Of a stretch of 64,000 nt of DNA, positions 34,244 to 43,695 are shown one piece after another. The stretch is taken from positions 310,001-374,000 of the forward strand of contig NZ_CP085442.1 of the NCBI RefSeq assembly GCF_023824195.1. Direction: 5' to 3'. The stretch is from Priestia megaterium. Lineage in GTDB: Bacteria > Bacillota > Bacilli > Bacillales > Bacillaceae_H. The notes under the pieces are model-generated. The model was not told where the DNA came from. It saw only the letters and a program-made list of their open reading frames with translations, and did no database searches. Position 1 is the stretch's first letter. Each line of letters opens with the position of its first letter. Position numbers and translations under genes: made by a program.

Positions 34244-35881
34244 ATGAAACAGCTATGTAAAAAAGGATTGGCTTTCGTTTTGATGTTCATTTTTGTTAAC
34301 GTTTTCATTTTGAATCCAATTAACGGAGCGGCTGCCGTAGATGGAAAATCAATGAATTCAGGTTACAAAACCTATTTAATGGCGCCTTTAAAAAAGGTAA
34401 CAGACTATACAACATGGGAAGCATTTGAGAACGATCTACGCAAAGCGAAACAAAATGGATTTTATGCAGTGACAGTAGACTTCTGGTGGGGAGATATGGA
34501 GAAAAACGGCGATCAGCAGTTCGATTTTTCCTATGCGCAGCGCTTTGCTCAAGCTGCTCGTAATGCAGGTATAAAGATCGTTCCTATTATTTCTACTCAT
34601 CAGTGCGGAGGCAATGTAGGAGATGATTGTAACGTTCCGCTTCCATCTTGGGTATGGAACTTAAAAAGTGATGACAGCCTTTACTTTAAATCTGAAACGG
34701 GAACGATAAATAAAGAAACGCTAAGCCCGCTTGCAACAGACGTTATTTCTAAGCAATACGGTGAGCTCTACACGGCATTTGCGCAAGCGTTAGCACCTTA
34801 TAAAGACGTGGTTGCTAAAATCTATTTATCAGGAGGCCCTGCAGGTGAAATTCGTTATCCGTCCTATACAGCAGCAGACGGAACCGGCTATCCGTCTAGA
34901 GGGAAATTTCAAGTGTATACGAACTTCGCCAAAAGCAAGTTTCAATCATATGCTTTGACTAAATACGGTTCACTCGCCGGCGTTAATCAAGCGTGGGGAA
35001 CCAATTTAACGTCTGCATCGCAAATTTTACCGCCATCAGATGGCTATCAGTTCTTAAAAGATGGTTATTCAACAGCTTATGGAAAAGATTTCTTAGCATG
35101 GTATCAAGGAGCTTTGGAAGATCACACAAAACGTATTGGACAGTTAGCTCATCAGGCTTTTGCTTCCACCTTTAACGTACCAATCGGTGCAAAAGTGGCG
35201 GGAATCCACTGGCAGTACAATAATCCGACTATTCCTCATGCTGCAGAAAAACCAGCTGGATACAATGATTACAATGCGCTTTTGGATGCATTTAAAACAG
35301 CTAAATTAGATATCACCTTTACATGCTTAGAAATGACGGACAGCGGAAATTATCCGGAATATTCTATGCCAAAGATGCTTGTACGCCAAGTAGCAGGTAT
35401 TGCGAATACAAAAGGAGTTGTTTTAAATGGGGAAAATGCTTTAACTATAGGCAGTGAAGATCAATATAAAAAAGCAGCTGAAATGGCCTTTAACTATAAT
35501 TTTGCAGGATTTACTTTGCTTCGTTTCTACGATGTTATTAACAATGATACGCTTATGGGGCAATTTAAAAATACGTTGGGCGTTACACCACTTGTGCAAA
35601 CGGTTGTAGTAAAAAATGCGCCAACTGCATTAGGAGAAACGGTTTATATTGTTGGAGACAGAGCTGAGCTAGGTCAGTGGGATACGTCCATTTATCCAAT
35701 TAAATTAACATATAATTCATCTACAGCTGATTGGAGAGGCACCGTCTATTTTCCTGCGAGTCAAAATGTTCAATTTAAAGCAATTGTGAAGAGAGCTGAT
35801 GGATCGTTAAAAGCATGGCAGCCTGCGCAGCAATATTGGAGCGTGCCGTCAACAACAACGACTTATACAGATAATTGGTAA
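34244..35881 (+). CDS. Secreted beta-amylase (GH14) with CBM20 starch-binding domain
   Basis: A 545-residue extracellular enzyme releasing maltose from the non-reducing ends of starch. The signal peptide covers about the first 33 residues. GH14 motifs are visible: VTVDFWWGDMEKNG, STHQCGGNVGDDC, the catalytic acid Glu in GGPAGEIRYPSY, and the catalytic base Glu in NGENAL. The last roughly 95 residues form a CBM20 domain (GETVYIVGDRAELGQWD). Length equals that reported for the B. megaterium enzyme. ATG 34244 follows GGAGGGA. It is single-gene with a perfect bidirectional terminator. The call is secure. Confidence 0.95.
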   Translation: MKQLCKKGLAFVLMFIFVNVFILNPINGAAAVDGKSMNSGYKTYLMAPLKKVTDYTTWEAFENDLRKAKQNGFYAVTVDFWWGDMEKNGDQQFDFSYAQRFAQAARNAGIKIVPIISTHQCGGNVGDDCNVPLPSWVWNLKSDDSLYFKSETGTINKETLSPLATDVISKQYGELYTAFAQALAPYKDVVAKIYLSGGPAGEIRYPSYTAADGTGYPSRGKFQVYTNFAKSKFQSYALTKYGSLAGVNQAWGTNLTSASQILPPSDGYQFLKDGYSTAYGKDFLAWYQGALEDHTKRIGQLAHQAFASTFNVPIGAKVAGIHWQYNNPTIPHAAEKPAGYNDYNALLDAFKTAKLDITFTCLEMTDSGNYPEYSMPKMLVRQVAGIANTKGVVLNGENALTIGSEDQYKKAAEMAFNYNFAGFTLLRFYDVINNDTLMGQFKNTLGVTPLVQTVVVKNAPTALGETVYIVGDRAELGQWDTSIYPIKLTYNSSTADWRGTVYFPASQNVQFKAIVKRADGSLKAWQPAQQYWSVPSTTTTYTDNW

Positions 35882-35917
35882 AATAAAGCCGCATAGCAAA
35901 CGCTATGCGGCTTTATT
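35882..35917. terminator. Bidirectional terminator between beta-amylase and msrA
   Basis: AATAAAGCCGCATAGC-4 bases-GCTATGCGGCTTTATT, perfect 16-base arms. Confidence 0.9.
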
Positions 35918-35930
35918 TTGAACACAAGAA

Positions 35931-36446
35931 TTATTTCCAGTTCGCTTGAATAAATTCATCTCGACCAGACTTAGCGCGGTCTTCTTTATAATGCTTTGGA
36001 TTTTTCTTGTGAAAATCTTGGTGATACTCTTCGGCTTCATAAAACGTAGAGGCAGGAAGAATGCTTGTCACGATTGGTTTTTTAAAACGTCCACTTTCTG
36101 CGACCTCTATCTTCGTCTCTTCAGCTGCTTGTTTTTGGTTGTTGTTATGGTAAAAAATTGCTGTTCGATATTGCGAGCCGCGATCTTGGAATTGACCTCC
36201 GTCATCTGTTGGATCAATTTGTGGCCAATAAAGATCTAATAAACGTTTATAGGGAAACACTTCAGGGTCAAATGTGATTTGAACCACTTCGTAGTAACCG
36301 CTTGTTCCAGATTTTACTTGCTCATAAGTAGGGTTATCCACAGTTCCCCCCATATATCCTGATACAATGCCGTGAATACCTTCTAGCTCTTCAAAAGGTG
36401 TAACCATACACCAGAAACATCCACCTGCAAATGTAGCTTTTTCCAT
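35931..36446 (-). CDS. msrA: Peptide methionine-(S)-S-oxide reductase
   Basis: A 171-residue repair enzyme that reduces methionine-S-sulfoxide in proteins. The catalytic motif GCFWC is at residues 9-13 with the nucleophile Cys10; GYMGG and the YEEYHQD-like segment AEEYHQDFHKKNP are also present. There is no C-terminal resolving Cys pair, so recycling must use Cys13 or an external thiol. No MsrB gene is fused or adjacent. The start follows GAGGGA. The gene stands alone. Confidence 0.93.
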   Translation of the reverse strand: MEKATFAGGCFWCMVTPFEELEGIHGIVSGYMGGTVDNPTYEQVKSGTSGYYEVVQITFDPEVFPYKRLLDLYWPQIDPTDDGGQFQDRGSQYRTAIFYHNNNQKQAAEETKIEVAESGRFKKPIVTSILPASTFYEAEEYHQDFHKKNPKHYKEDRAKSGRDEFIQANWK

Positions 36447-36528
36447 ACGTAATCCCTCACTTAATCCGTTGTTATGAAGGGTATTATAACAAATTTATAT
36501 TGAAACAGCTAGAAAAGGGTTTGTAGTC

Positions 36529-36574
36529 TGTGTAAAAGCTGTGGATATTTATCTTTATCCACAGCTTTTACACA
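36529..36574. repeat. 19-base perfect inverted repeat holding DnaA-box sequences
   Basis: TGTGTAAAAGCTGTGGATA and its exact complement are separated by 8 bases. The right arm contains TTATCCACA (36555-36563), the consensus DnaA box; the left arm contains the inverted near-match TGTGGATAT. There is no T run, so it is not a standard terminator. Confidence 0.8.
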
Positions 36575-36642
36575 ATAAACTCGACTGTTTTGAAGATTGA
36601 AAAATGAAGGAGAGAATAAAGAAAAAATGATAGAATAGATAA

Positions 36643-36786
36643 GATGTATATATCGATTTAGAAGAAATTGCACAACAGAAGTACAATCTACGGACTGGAC
36701 TTTGGGGTGCTGATGGTATCTAGATAGATAAAGTTAGTACGTTAGTAACAAGAGTTAAGAAACAGCATATTCGCGCTGTTAAATAA
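36643..36786 (+). pseudogene. Possible short coding remnant with one in-frame stop
   Basis: A frame reading DLEEIAQQKYNLRTGLWGAD, then a TAG at 36721, then IDKVSTLVTRVKKQ to a TAA at 36784 looks more protein-like than the surrounding sequence. There is no start codon or ribosome site in frame. It may be the tail of a lost gene; I recognise no family. Low confidence. Confidence 0.22.
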
Positions 36787-36814
36787 ATATACAAAGATAA
36801 TAGGAGAGTTGAAT

Positions 36815-38152
36815 ATGTTACAAGATAATCTCATCCTAGAGCACTATGGATTAAACGAGTTAAATTTTGATACGATCAAAAGCTACCGGGATCGGTTTGC
36901 TGAAGTAAAACCAGCTCATCCTTGGAATGCGCTTGAAACAAAGGAGTTTTTATACAAAGTAGGAGCTTGGGGAAAGGTTAGAGATACCCATAAAGAAGGA
37001 GTCACACTCGCAGGCCTGCTTTTATTCAGTGAAGAACGGATTATCACAGAAGTTTTACCACAATACTTTTTAGAATACCGGGAAAGTAAAGGAAATGAAG
37101 AATGGACAGAGCGCTTTACCTCTCAAGACGGGACGTGGTCAGGAAATATTTTTGATTTTTATTTCCATATCCATGAAATTGTTCGTAATAGCGAACCCCA
37201 GCCGTCAATCGCTTCCTCTTTAACAGAAGTTTTGATTAATATGCTTATTCATGCAGATTATAATGGCGAGGGCGGCGTTATTTTAGAAAAGCAACCTTCT
37301 CATTACGTTTTTTCTAATCCAGGTCTTTTGTTAGTACCTACAGATTCAGTTTTTAGCAATACCGTTAGTCAGCTTCGAAACCCAAATATCGTTAAGCTAT
37401 TCAGTTTACTAGGGCTATGTGAACGTTCGGGCTCTGGTTTGAAAAAAGTAAAGCAAAATTGGAGCTTGCATCATTATAAAACGCCGGCTATTGATCAAGA
37501 TGTTTCTATGCATCGTACAGTGGTCATGTTATCTCTGTCCACTCAAGAAAGACAGGTAAGTTCTTCTGAAAAAGACACTTACAATACGTCCATAACCGGT
37601 TTGGGAAATAATTTTAAAGATGTCGAAAAATATCAAAATACACCTGAAAACGATGTCGAAATTGACTCCTATAATAAAAAAAGAAACTCCTATAATAAAT
37701 ATTCAATAGAGGAGTTAAAGTCATACAATAACGATGTTAACTCCTATAATAAGGAAGATAACTACTGTAATAGCGAGATTAACTTATATAATAACGATGT
37801 TAACTCCTATAATAATAATTATAACTCCTATAATAAGGAACAAGAAGAGGATTCTTCTAATTCGGTGAATGTGGAGGATATTGATACGAAGCTATGGGAT
37901 ATTGCAGCGCTGGCTCGTGAAAAAAAACGGCTTTCGCCTAATCAGATGGAACATATTATTCTTGAGTTATGCAAAGAAAAACCGCTCATGCTTAAAGAGT
38001 TTGCTTATTTACTAGAAAGAACGCCGGATGGAGTACGTAATAATTATTTAACAAAGCTATTACGAAAAGGACAATTACAGTTGAAATATCCAAATCAGCC
38101 AAACCATCCAAAACAGGCATATTTATTTAATAAGAAAGATATAGAGAAATAA
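36815..38152 (+). CDS. HATPase-fold/winged-helix protein (COG2865-like) with Asn/Tyr repeat tract
   Basis: A 445-residue protein. Residues 1-250 resemble the C-terminal portion of RecG-like/Schlafen-associated regulators: GVTLAGLLLF, then SSLTEVLINMLIHADYNGEGG (the ATPase-like N-box) and LRNPNIVKLFSLLGLCERSGSGLKKV. The usual N-terminal AlbA_2 domain is missing. Residues about 280-345 are an Asn/Tyr/Ser-rich low-complexity tract built from repeats of NSYNN/NSYNK. The C-terminus (about 375-440) looks like a winged helix (KEFAYLLERTPDGVRNNYLTKLLRKGQL). It may be a DNA-binding regulator; the function is unknown. ATG 36815 follows AGGAGAG. Confidence 0.7.
   Translation: MLQDNLILEHYGLNELNFDTIKSYRDRFAEVKPAHPWNALETKEFLYKVGAWGKVRDTHKEGVTLAGLLLFSEERIITEVLPQYFLEYRESKGNEEWTERFTSQDGTWSGNIFDFYFHIHEIVRNSEPQPSIASSLTEVLINMLIHADYNGEGGVILEKQPSHYVFSNPGLLLVPTDSVFSNTVSQLRNPNIVKLFSLLGLCERSGSGLKKVKQNWSLHHYKTPAIDQDVSMHRTVVMLSLSTQERQVSSSEKDTYNTSITGLGNNFKDVEKYQNTPENDVEIDSYNKKRNSYNKYSIEELKSYNNDVNSYNKEDNYCNSEINLYNNDVNSYNNNYNSYNKEQEEDSSNSVNVEDIDTKLWDIAALAREKKRLSPNQMEHIILELCKEKPLMLKEFAYLLERTPDGVRNNYLTKLLRKGQLQLKYPNQPNHPKQAYLFNKKDIEK
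37665..37836 (+). repeat. Five copies of ACTCCTATAATAA within the coding tract
   Basis: Exact 13-base copies start at 37665, 37686, 37740, 37803 and 37824, all in the same codon frame, with further degenerate copies between them. Each contains TATAAT. They encode the NSYNN/NSYNK (or DSYNK) units. Confidence 0.9.
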
Positions 38153-38315
38153 ATCAAGCAACCGATAGAACATATAGAGATTAAGCTGCAAAAAATTGAT
38201 AAGGAGGAGTTTGCTAAAAGCTACAGATTTAAGGGGGAAATTCACCATAAAGTTGTGCCAAGCTGTCAGACTCTCTTTATATGAGTTCTGGCTCGTATAA
38301 AGGAGGAAAAAGAGT

Positions 38316-39212
38316 GTGAAAAGCAAGTGCGTTCTTATTTTTCTGGTGGTTGTATGGCTGTTTAATATCGGGAAAGGAATAGGATGTGGATCAAAGGTGA
38401 ATGCAGAGATGAATATACCGCTGTCTACGTGGGTGTGGGATACAAAAAAATGGATGTTGAATCAAGAAGCTATCCTCGAAAAGCTTCAAGAAAAAAAGGT
38501 GACAAAGGTTTATTTACAAATTGATACTCACCTTTCATTCTCCGTATATAAGCATTTTATTGAACAAGCGCAAGTCCAGGGGATAAGTGTTTACGCACTT
38601 GACGGCGCTCCTTATTGGATAGGCACTTCCGGTGTAGAAAAACAAGACGCATTTTTTAATTGGATAACAGCTTACCAAGCAGAAGCGGAAGAACAACAGC
38701 AATTTTCAGGGGTTCATTTGGATGTAGAGCCTTATTTGTATAAAAGTTGGGAAAATAATCGAGCGAAAAGTATTCTGCAGTATCAATATGTCATTTCTCA
38801 AGCCGCTGTACAGTCTCATCAGTTACACTTGCCGCTTGCTGTAGATATACCGTTTTGGTTTGACGAAGTTCCATTCAAAAATAGCAACGGTTCTGGTTCG
38901 CTGGGGCGGTGGGTTATTCAATACGCTGATGAAGTCACAATTATGGCGTACCGAAACCACGCAGATAAAGAAAACGGCATTGCTGAAATAACAGAAAATG
39001 AACGCAAGTGGGGACGTGTGCTATCCACTCCGATTGAAATAGGGGTAGAAACGATGGCCTCAGATGAAGGAGAATACATTTCTTTTTCTGCTAAAGGAGA
39101 AGAAAAGATGATGCAAGAGCTGGGTATGTTGCTTACGAAGTGTCAAGCTGAAAATCCTCCAAGCAGTATAGCTGTTCATCATTTTGATAGCTGGCTACAG
39201 ATGAAGCCATGA
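38316..39212 (+). CDS. Exported protein of unknown function, TIM-barrel-like
   Basis: A 298-residue protein with an N-terminal hydrophobic segment (VLIFLVVVWLFNIGKGIG) followed by a Cys, so it is exported or membrane-anchored; it lacks a clean lipobox. The body shows features of glycoside-hydrolase-like barrels: KVYLQIDTHLSF, SGVHLDVEPYL (a DxE pair at a strand end), DIPFWFD and DEVTIMAYRN. This suggests carbohydrate binding or hydrolysis, but I cannot assign a family. GTG 38316 follows AAAGGAGG. It is followed by a terminator. Confidence 0.65.
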   Translation: MKSKCVLIFLVVVWLFNIGKGIGCGSKVNAEMNIPLSTWVWDTKKWMLNQEAILEKLQEKKVTKVYLQIDTHLSFSVYKHFIEQAQVQGISVYALDGAPYWIGTSGVEKQDAFFNWITAYQAEAEEQQQFSGVHLDVEPYLYKSWENNRAKSILQYQYVISQAAVQSHQLHLPLAVDIPFWFDEVPFKNSNGSGSLGRWVIQYADEVTIMAYRNHADKENGIAEITENERKWGRVLSTPIEIGVETMASDEGEYISFSAKGEEKMMQELGMLLTKCQAENPPSSIAVHHFDSWLQMKP

Positions 39213-39217
39213 CAACG

Positions 39218-39250
39218 AAAAGACCGCTGCATCGCTGTAGCGGCCTTTTT
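39218..39250 (+). terminator. Intrinsic terminator
   Basis: AGACCGCT-10 bases-AGCGGCCTTTTT with one mismatch. Confidence 0.7.
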
Positions 39251-39406
39251 GGGTTTAGGGAGTATAGATACAATATAGCCATTTTATTAAAGGACTATAT
39301 ATAAAAAAAGTAACCATTTAAAAAATGGCTACTCACACAAAGGGGGGGAACTTAATCTTATCATTCCCACTTTTTCTAAAAGATATGCCTCTTTTAACCT
39401 GTTTTT

Positions 39407-40963
39407 TTAAAATAATTTAGTCGTCCAAGATTCGCAGTTCCACACGTCTGTGACAACATCTTGATAAAATTCAGGTTCGTGACAGATAATTAAGATACTT
39501 CCTTTGTATTCTTTTAAAGCTCGTTTTAATTCATCTTTCGCATCTACATCTAAGTGGTTTGTAGGCTCATCGAGTACAAGAATGTTGGTTTCATTGTTAA
39601 TCAGCTTACATAGACGAACTTTTGCTTTTTCTCCACCGCTTAGAACTTCTACTTTACTTTCAATGTGTTTTGTTGTTAAGCCGCATTTAGCTAGAGCTGC
39701 ACGAATCTCATATTGGGTAAAGTGAGGAAACTCATTCCATACTTCTTCAATACACGTATTGTAATTAGCCGTTTTGATTTCTTGTTCAAAATAGCCAATA
39801 TGCTGGTAATCTCCTTTTTCTACAGAGCCTGAAATCGGTTTGATTTCTCCTAAAATACTTTTTAAAAGAGTTGTTTTCCCGATTCCATTTGCTCCTACAA
39901 GGGCAATCTTTTGACCTCGCTCCATTTTTAAATTCAGTGGCTTAGAAAGTGGCTCTTCGTATCCAATGACTAAATCAGATGTTTCAAAAATTAATTTGCT
40001 TGAAGTACGAGCACTCTTAAAGTTAAACTCTGGTTTTGGACGCTCTTGAGCTAGTTCAATTACTTCCATTTTATCGAGCTTTTTTTGACGGGACATGGCC
40101 ATATTTCGTGTCGACACACGGGCTTTGTTTCTCGCTACGAAATCTTTTAAATCTGCCATTTCTTGCTGTTGTTTTTTATAAGCTGCTTCAAGCTGCTGTT
40201 TTTTCATCTCATATACTTTCATAAAATCGTCGTAGTCTCCTACATAGCGATTTAACTCTTGGTTTTCCATATGATAAATTAAATTGATCACGCTATTTAA
40301 AAATGGAAGATCGTGAGAAATTAAAATAAAGGCATTTTCATATTCTTGCAAGTAGCGTCGTAGCCACTCAATATGCTGTTCATCCAAGTAGTTTGTAGGC
40401 TCATCAAGTAGGAGAATTTCTGGTTTTTCAAGCAGCAGTTTGGCTAATAATACTTTCGTACGCTGTCCGCCGCTTAAATCCTGTACATCGCGATCTAAGC
40501 CGATATCTTCTAATCCTAATCCGCGTGCAATTTCTTCGACTTTTGCATCGATAACGTAAAAGTCATTGTTTGTTAAGAGGTCTTGAAGCGTACCGACTTC
40601 TTCTAATAGTTTTTCGAGTTCTTCTGGTGATACATCCGCCATTTTCTCATAGAGGCCATTCATTTGAGCTTCTAAATCAAATAGGTATTGAAAAGCACTT
40701 TTTAGTACATCACGAATAGAAAGACCGCGCTCTAACGCCGTGTGCTGATCTAAATAGCCGACGCGCACTTTTTTAGACCATTCTACTTTTCCAGCATCCG
40801 GTTCTAGCTTGCCTGTAATGATGTTCATAAATGTTGATTTACCTTCGCCGTTTGCTCCAATTAAGCCGACGTGTTCACCTTTTAACAATCGAAATGATAC
40901 ATCGTTAAAAATCGCACGGTCACCAAAACCATGGCTTAGATTTTTTACGTTTAATACACTCAT
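39407..40963 (-). CDS. yfmM: ABC-F family ATPase (YfmM)
   Basis: A 518-residue soluble protein with two ATP-binding cassettes and no membrane domain. Walker A motifs are GANGEGKST (about 36-44) and GANGIGKTT; signatures are LSGGQRTKV and LSGGEKAKV; Walker B is LLLDEPTNYLD and LVLDEPTNHLD. The P-site tRNA interaction linker between the cassettes is long and basic (YKKQQQEMADLKDF, then ARVSTRNMAMSRQ). ABC-F proteins act on the ribosome. Sequence and length match B. subtilis YfmM. RBS AAAGGTGTG precedes the ATG. Monocistronic. Confidence 0.92.
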   Translation of the reverse strand: MSVLNVKNLSHGFGDRAIFNDVSFRLLKGEHVGLIGANGEGKSTFMNIITGKLEPDAGKVEWSKKVRVGYLDQHTALERGLSIRDVLKSAFQYLFDLEAQMNGLYEKMADVSPEELEKLLEEVGTLQDLLTNNDFYVIDAKVEEIARGLGLEDIGLDRDVQDLSGGQRTKVLLAKLLLEKPEILLLDEPTNYLDEQHIEWLRRYLQEYENAFILISHDLPFLNSVINLIYHMENQELNRYVGDYDDFMKVYEMKKQQLEAAYKKQQQEMADLKDFVARNKARVSTRNMAMSRQKKLDKMEVIELAQERPKPEFNFKSARTSSKLIFETSDLVIGYEEPLSKPLNLKMERGQKIALVGANGIGKTTLLKSILGEIKPISGSVEKGDYQHIGYFEQEIKTANYNTCIEEVWNEFPHFTQYEIRAALAKCGLTTKHIESKVEVLSGGEKAKVRLCKLINNETNILVLDEPTNHLDVDAKDELKRALKEYKGSILIICHEPEFYQDVVTDVWNCESWTTKLF

Positions 40964-41227
40964 GCTGACACACCTTTTCTTTTAAAATATCTATCGTATA
41001 TTTCGTTATAAACAAATTGATTCATAACGATTATAGCGAACTTATATACATAAATCCATATGAGTTTTCCAGCCTTGAAAGTCATATAAAATTCACTCGC
41101 GTCTTTCTTTCACTTCATTCATACTATATATATCAATGTAGAAAATCCGGCATGACGAAGGAACGGCCATACCGAATTATTCAAATAGAGTATATTGAAA
41201 AAGAATAAAAAGACAGGGGGAGAAGAA

Positions 41228-42160
41228 ATGAACATTCATACGATACTAGTGGCAGGAAGAATGCATAAAGAGCTGCAGGAGATAATCAACCAAAAGCAGC
41301 TGTCTCAGACGTTTCGATTTATGGAAGAGCAAGACGTTACAATTGAAGATTTAAACTGGGCTGACGCGCTTTTATCCTTCGGTCCAACGAATTGCTTTGA
41401 AGATCATAGCTTTAAATGGATTCATTCTCTCGGCGCAGGAGTCGATCGGTTCTTTGAAAGTGGTAATTGGAAAAAGAGTGTGATGTTAACACGTACGGTT
41501 TGTTCATTCGGTCAGCGAATCAGTGAATATTGTCTTAGCTATATGCTAGCTGAACTTCAGCACCACGCACAGTTTCAGCATCAGCAAAAACAAAAGCAGT
41601 GGAAAGTGGTAGAGCCTAAGCAGCTTTCTACTCAAACGGTCATAATTTATGGAACAGGTGAAATCGGCGGTCGTCTTGCAGCCGTTTTAAAATCTTTTGG
41701 TGTACGAGTACTTGGTGTATCTAAAAGTGGAAATGAAAAGCCGTTATTTGATCAAGTGGTCTCGATTTCGAAGGAAAAAGAATTGCTAAAAGAAGCCGAT
41801 TGGATTATTAGTACAATGCCGCTAACACATGAAACAAAAAGCTACTTTGATCAAAAATGGATGAATTTAGTTGAAAATGCATACTTTATAAATGTTGGAC
41901 GAGGAGCAACTGTAAATGAAGATGCGTTAGTAGGAGCCATTCAACAAAAGCGTATTCGAAAAGCATACATAGACGTGTTTGAACATGAACCGTTAACGAA
42001 AGAATCTTTTTGGTGGAATCATTCACATATCATCATAACACCTCATATTTCAGCGTTGACTACGCCTGAAGAAGCCGTCGAGTGCTTTGTTGAAACGCTG
42101 CAAAAAGTTGAGCAAGGCGAATTGCCTTCTAACTTGGTTAATATTGAAAGAGGCTATTAA
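41228..42160 (+). CDS. D-isomer-specific 2-hydroxyacid dehydrogenase
   Basis: A 310-residue NAD(P)-dependent oxidoreductase. The nucleotide-binding motif is GTGEIGGRLA (about 146-155). Substrate and catalytic residues are visible in INVGRGATV (Arg), DVFEHEPL (Glu) and HIIITPHISALT (His). Related enzymes act on glyoxylate, hydroxypyruvate or other 2-keto acids; specificity is not evident. ATG 41228 follows GGGGGAGAAG. It lies 99 bases before nos with no terminator seen between, so co-transcription is possible. Confidence 0.88.
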   Translation: MNIHTILVAGRMHKELQEIINQKQLSQTFRFMEEQDVTIEDLNWADALLSFGPTNCFEDHSFKWIHSLGAGVDRFFESGNWKKSVMLTRTVCSFGQRISEYCLSYMLAELQHHAQFQHQQKQKQWKVVEPKQLSTQTVIIYGTGEIGGRLAAVLKSFGVRVLGVSKSGNEKPLFDQVVSISKEKELLKEADWIISTMPLTHETKSYFDQKWMNLVENAYFINVGRGATVNEDALVGAIQQKRIRKAYIDVFEHEPLTKESFWWNHSHIIITPHISALTTPEEAVECFVETLQKVEQGELPSNLVNIERGY

Positions 42161-42259
42161 AGCATTATGATGCGCGTTTCCGCTATGAGAATGGTATACT
42201 GAAACTTGCTTTTCTTGAACGAAAAGAATGAAATCTGTTCTTCTAGGGGGGAACAAACG

Positions 42260-43345
42260 TTGAAGCAAGAAGAATTATTTGAACAAGCACGTGTATTTAT
42301 AGAAACATGTTACGCTGAACTTGAAAAAAGCGAAGCGGACAAAAACAAGCGGTTAAAAGAAATTCATCAGCAAATTATGTCACTCGGACATTATGATCAT
42401 ACATTTGAAGAGTTAGAGCACGGAGCTCGTATGGCTTGGAGAAACAGCAATAAATGTATCGGACGGCTATTTTGGCACTCGCTCAATGTATTTGATAAGC
42501 GAGGGGTAAGCACAGTTGAAGAGGTAAGAGACGCCCTTTTCCACCATATTGAATATGCAACAAATGACGGGAAAATCCGGCCTACTATTACGGTGTTTAA
42601 ACCGAAAATGAAAGCAAAAGAGCCGGTTAGAATATGGAATCATCAGCTAATCCGCTATGCTGGATATGAGACGGAATATGGTATGGTAGGAGATCCTGAT
42701 TCTGTTGCGTTCACGGAAGTTTGCCGAAATTTGGGGTGGGAAGGTAAGAAAACGCATTTTGATATCCTTCCTCTTGTCCTGCAAGTTAATGAAGAGTCGC
42801 CTCGATATTTTGAGATTCCAAAACATTTAGTGAAAGAAGTAGCTATTACGCATCCAGAACTTCCTGAATTTGAAGACTTACAGTTAAAATGGTACGCTGT
42901 CCCGATGATTTCAGATATGAAGCTAGAAATTGGAGGGATTGATTACGTCGCAGCACCGTTTAATGGATGGTACATGGGGACTGAGATTGGGGCGCGAAAT
43001 TTAGCGGATGCGTATCGCTATAATCAACTTCCAAAAATAGCTTCTATGATGGGATTGAACATGGATTACAACGCGACGCTTTGGAAGGACAAAGCTCTTG
43101 TTGAATTAAACGTTGCAGTGCTTTCTTCTTTTAAACGAGAAGGCGTTAGCATCGTAGACCATCACACCGCTGCTCAGCAATTTCACTTGTTTGAAGAAAG
43201 AGAGCAAAAAAATGGCCGGGAAGTGACTGGGAACTGGACGTGGTTGATTCCACCGGTTTCGCCAGCGACCACGCATATTTTTCATAAGCCTTATAAAAAT
43301 AAAGTATTATCACCAAATTATTTTTATCAAGACGCTGCTTATTAA
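42260..43345 (+). CDS. nos: Bacterial nitric oxide synthase oxygenase
   Basis: A 361-residue heme-thiolate enzyme that makes NO from arginine. The axial heme Cys is Cys66 in [13 protein letters not shown]; the substrate-binding Glu region ([12 protein letters not shown]) and the pterin site (C-terminal [10 protein letters not shown]) are all present. It lacks a fused reductase, as in all Bacillus NOS, and uses flavodoxin-type partners. TTG 42260 is chosen: a GGGGGG-AA site lies just upstream and gives the usual length; the frame extends 18 codons further upstream. It sits beside yflJ, nsrR and hmp, a NO production and detoxification block. Confidence 0.95.
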   Translation: MKQEELFEQARVFIETCYAELEKSEADKNKRLKEIHQQIMSLGHYDHTFEELEHGARMAWRNSNKCIGRLFWHSLNVFDKRGVSTVEEVRDALFHHIEYATNDGKIRPTITVFKPKMKAKEPVRIWNHQLIRYAGYETEYGMVGDPDSVAFTEVCRNLGWEGKKTHFDILPLVLQVNEESPRYFEIPKHLVKEVAITHPELPEFEDLQLKWYAVPMISDMKLEIGGIDYVAAPFNGWYMGTEIGARNLADAYRYNQLPKIASMMGLNMDYNATLWKDKALVELNVAVLSSFKREGVSIVDHHTAAQQFHLFEEREQKNGREVTGNWTWLIPPVSPATTHIFHKPYKNKVLSPNYFYQDAAY

Positions 43346-43354
43346 AGAACAAAA

Positions 43355-43380
43355 AAGAGAGTACGCATTTGTACTCTCTT
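43355..43380 (-). terminator. Terminator between nos and yflJ
   Basis: AAGAGAGTAC-6 bases-GTACTCTCTT, perfect arms. The T run is on the minus strand, serving yflJ; it may also stop nos. Confidence 0.8.
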
Positions 43381-43391
43381 ATTACATGTTA

Positions 43392-43523
43392 TTAATTTTT
43401 GTGTTTATCAAGCAAGTTAGCAAGTACATATGTTTTGTACTTTTCCACTTTGCGGCCTTCGTGGTTGCGAACTCCTCGTTTTTTAAGTTCCTCAACATAC
43501 CAGCCTTTGCTTCCTACGTGCAT
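43392..43523 (-). CDS. yflJ: YflJ-like small protein (DUF2639)
   Basis: A 43-residue basic protein reading GSKGWYVEELKKRGV near its start and YKTYVLANLL near its end, matching the small B. subtilis protein YflJ, which also lies close to the NO synthase gene (yflM). Function unknown. The ATG at 43523 gives the expected length and has AAAGGG upstream; the open frame continues to 43619, with an alternative ATG seven codons earlier. Confidence 0.75.
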   Translation of the reverse strand: MHVGSKGWYVEELKKRGVRNHEGRKVEKYKTYVLANLLDKHKN

Positions 43524-43695
43524 ACTCAAACACCCTTTCGTCATTTTTTTAGGATGAACAGAATGAGGTTCATTGTCTGCTCGAATGGAGACATCTTGTC
43601 TTTCCAATACGTGCCTCATTGTAACATCTTTTATTTTATGATGAAAGGGAAAAGGGTGAAAAAACGAAAATGATTTCAGGTGAAATTTAGTTTCT

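Noticed and set aside
37665..37836. A series of TATAAT promoters
   Set aside because: The copies come from a repeated codon block; no matching -35 elements at 17 bases were seen, so I do not list them as promoters.
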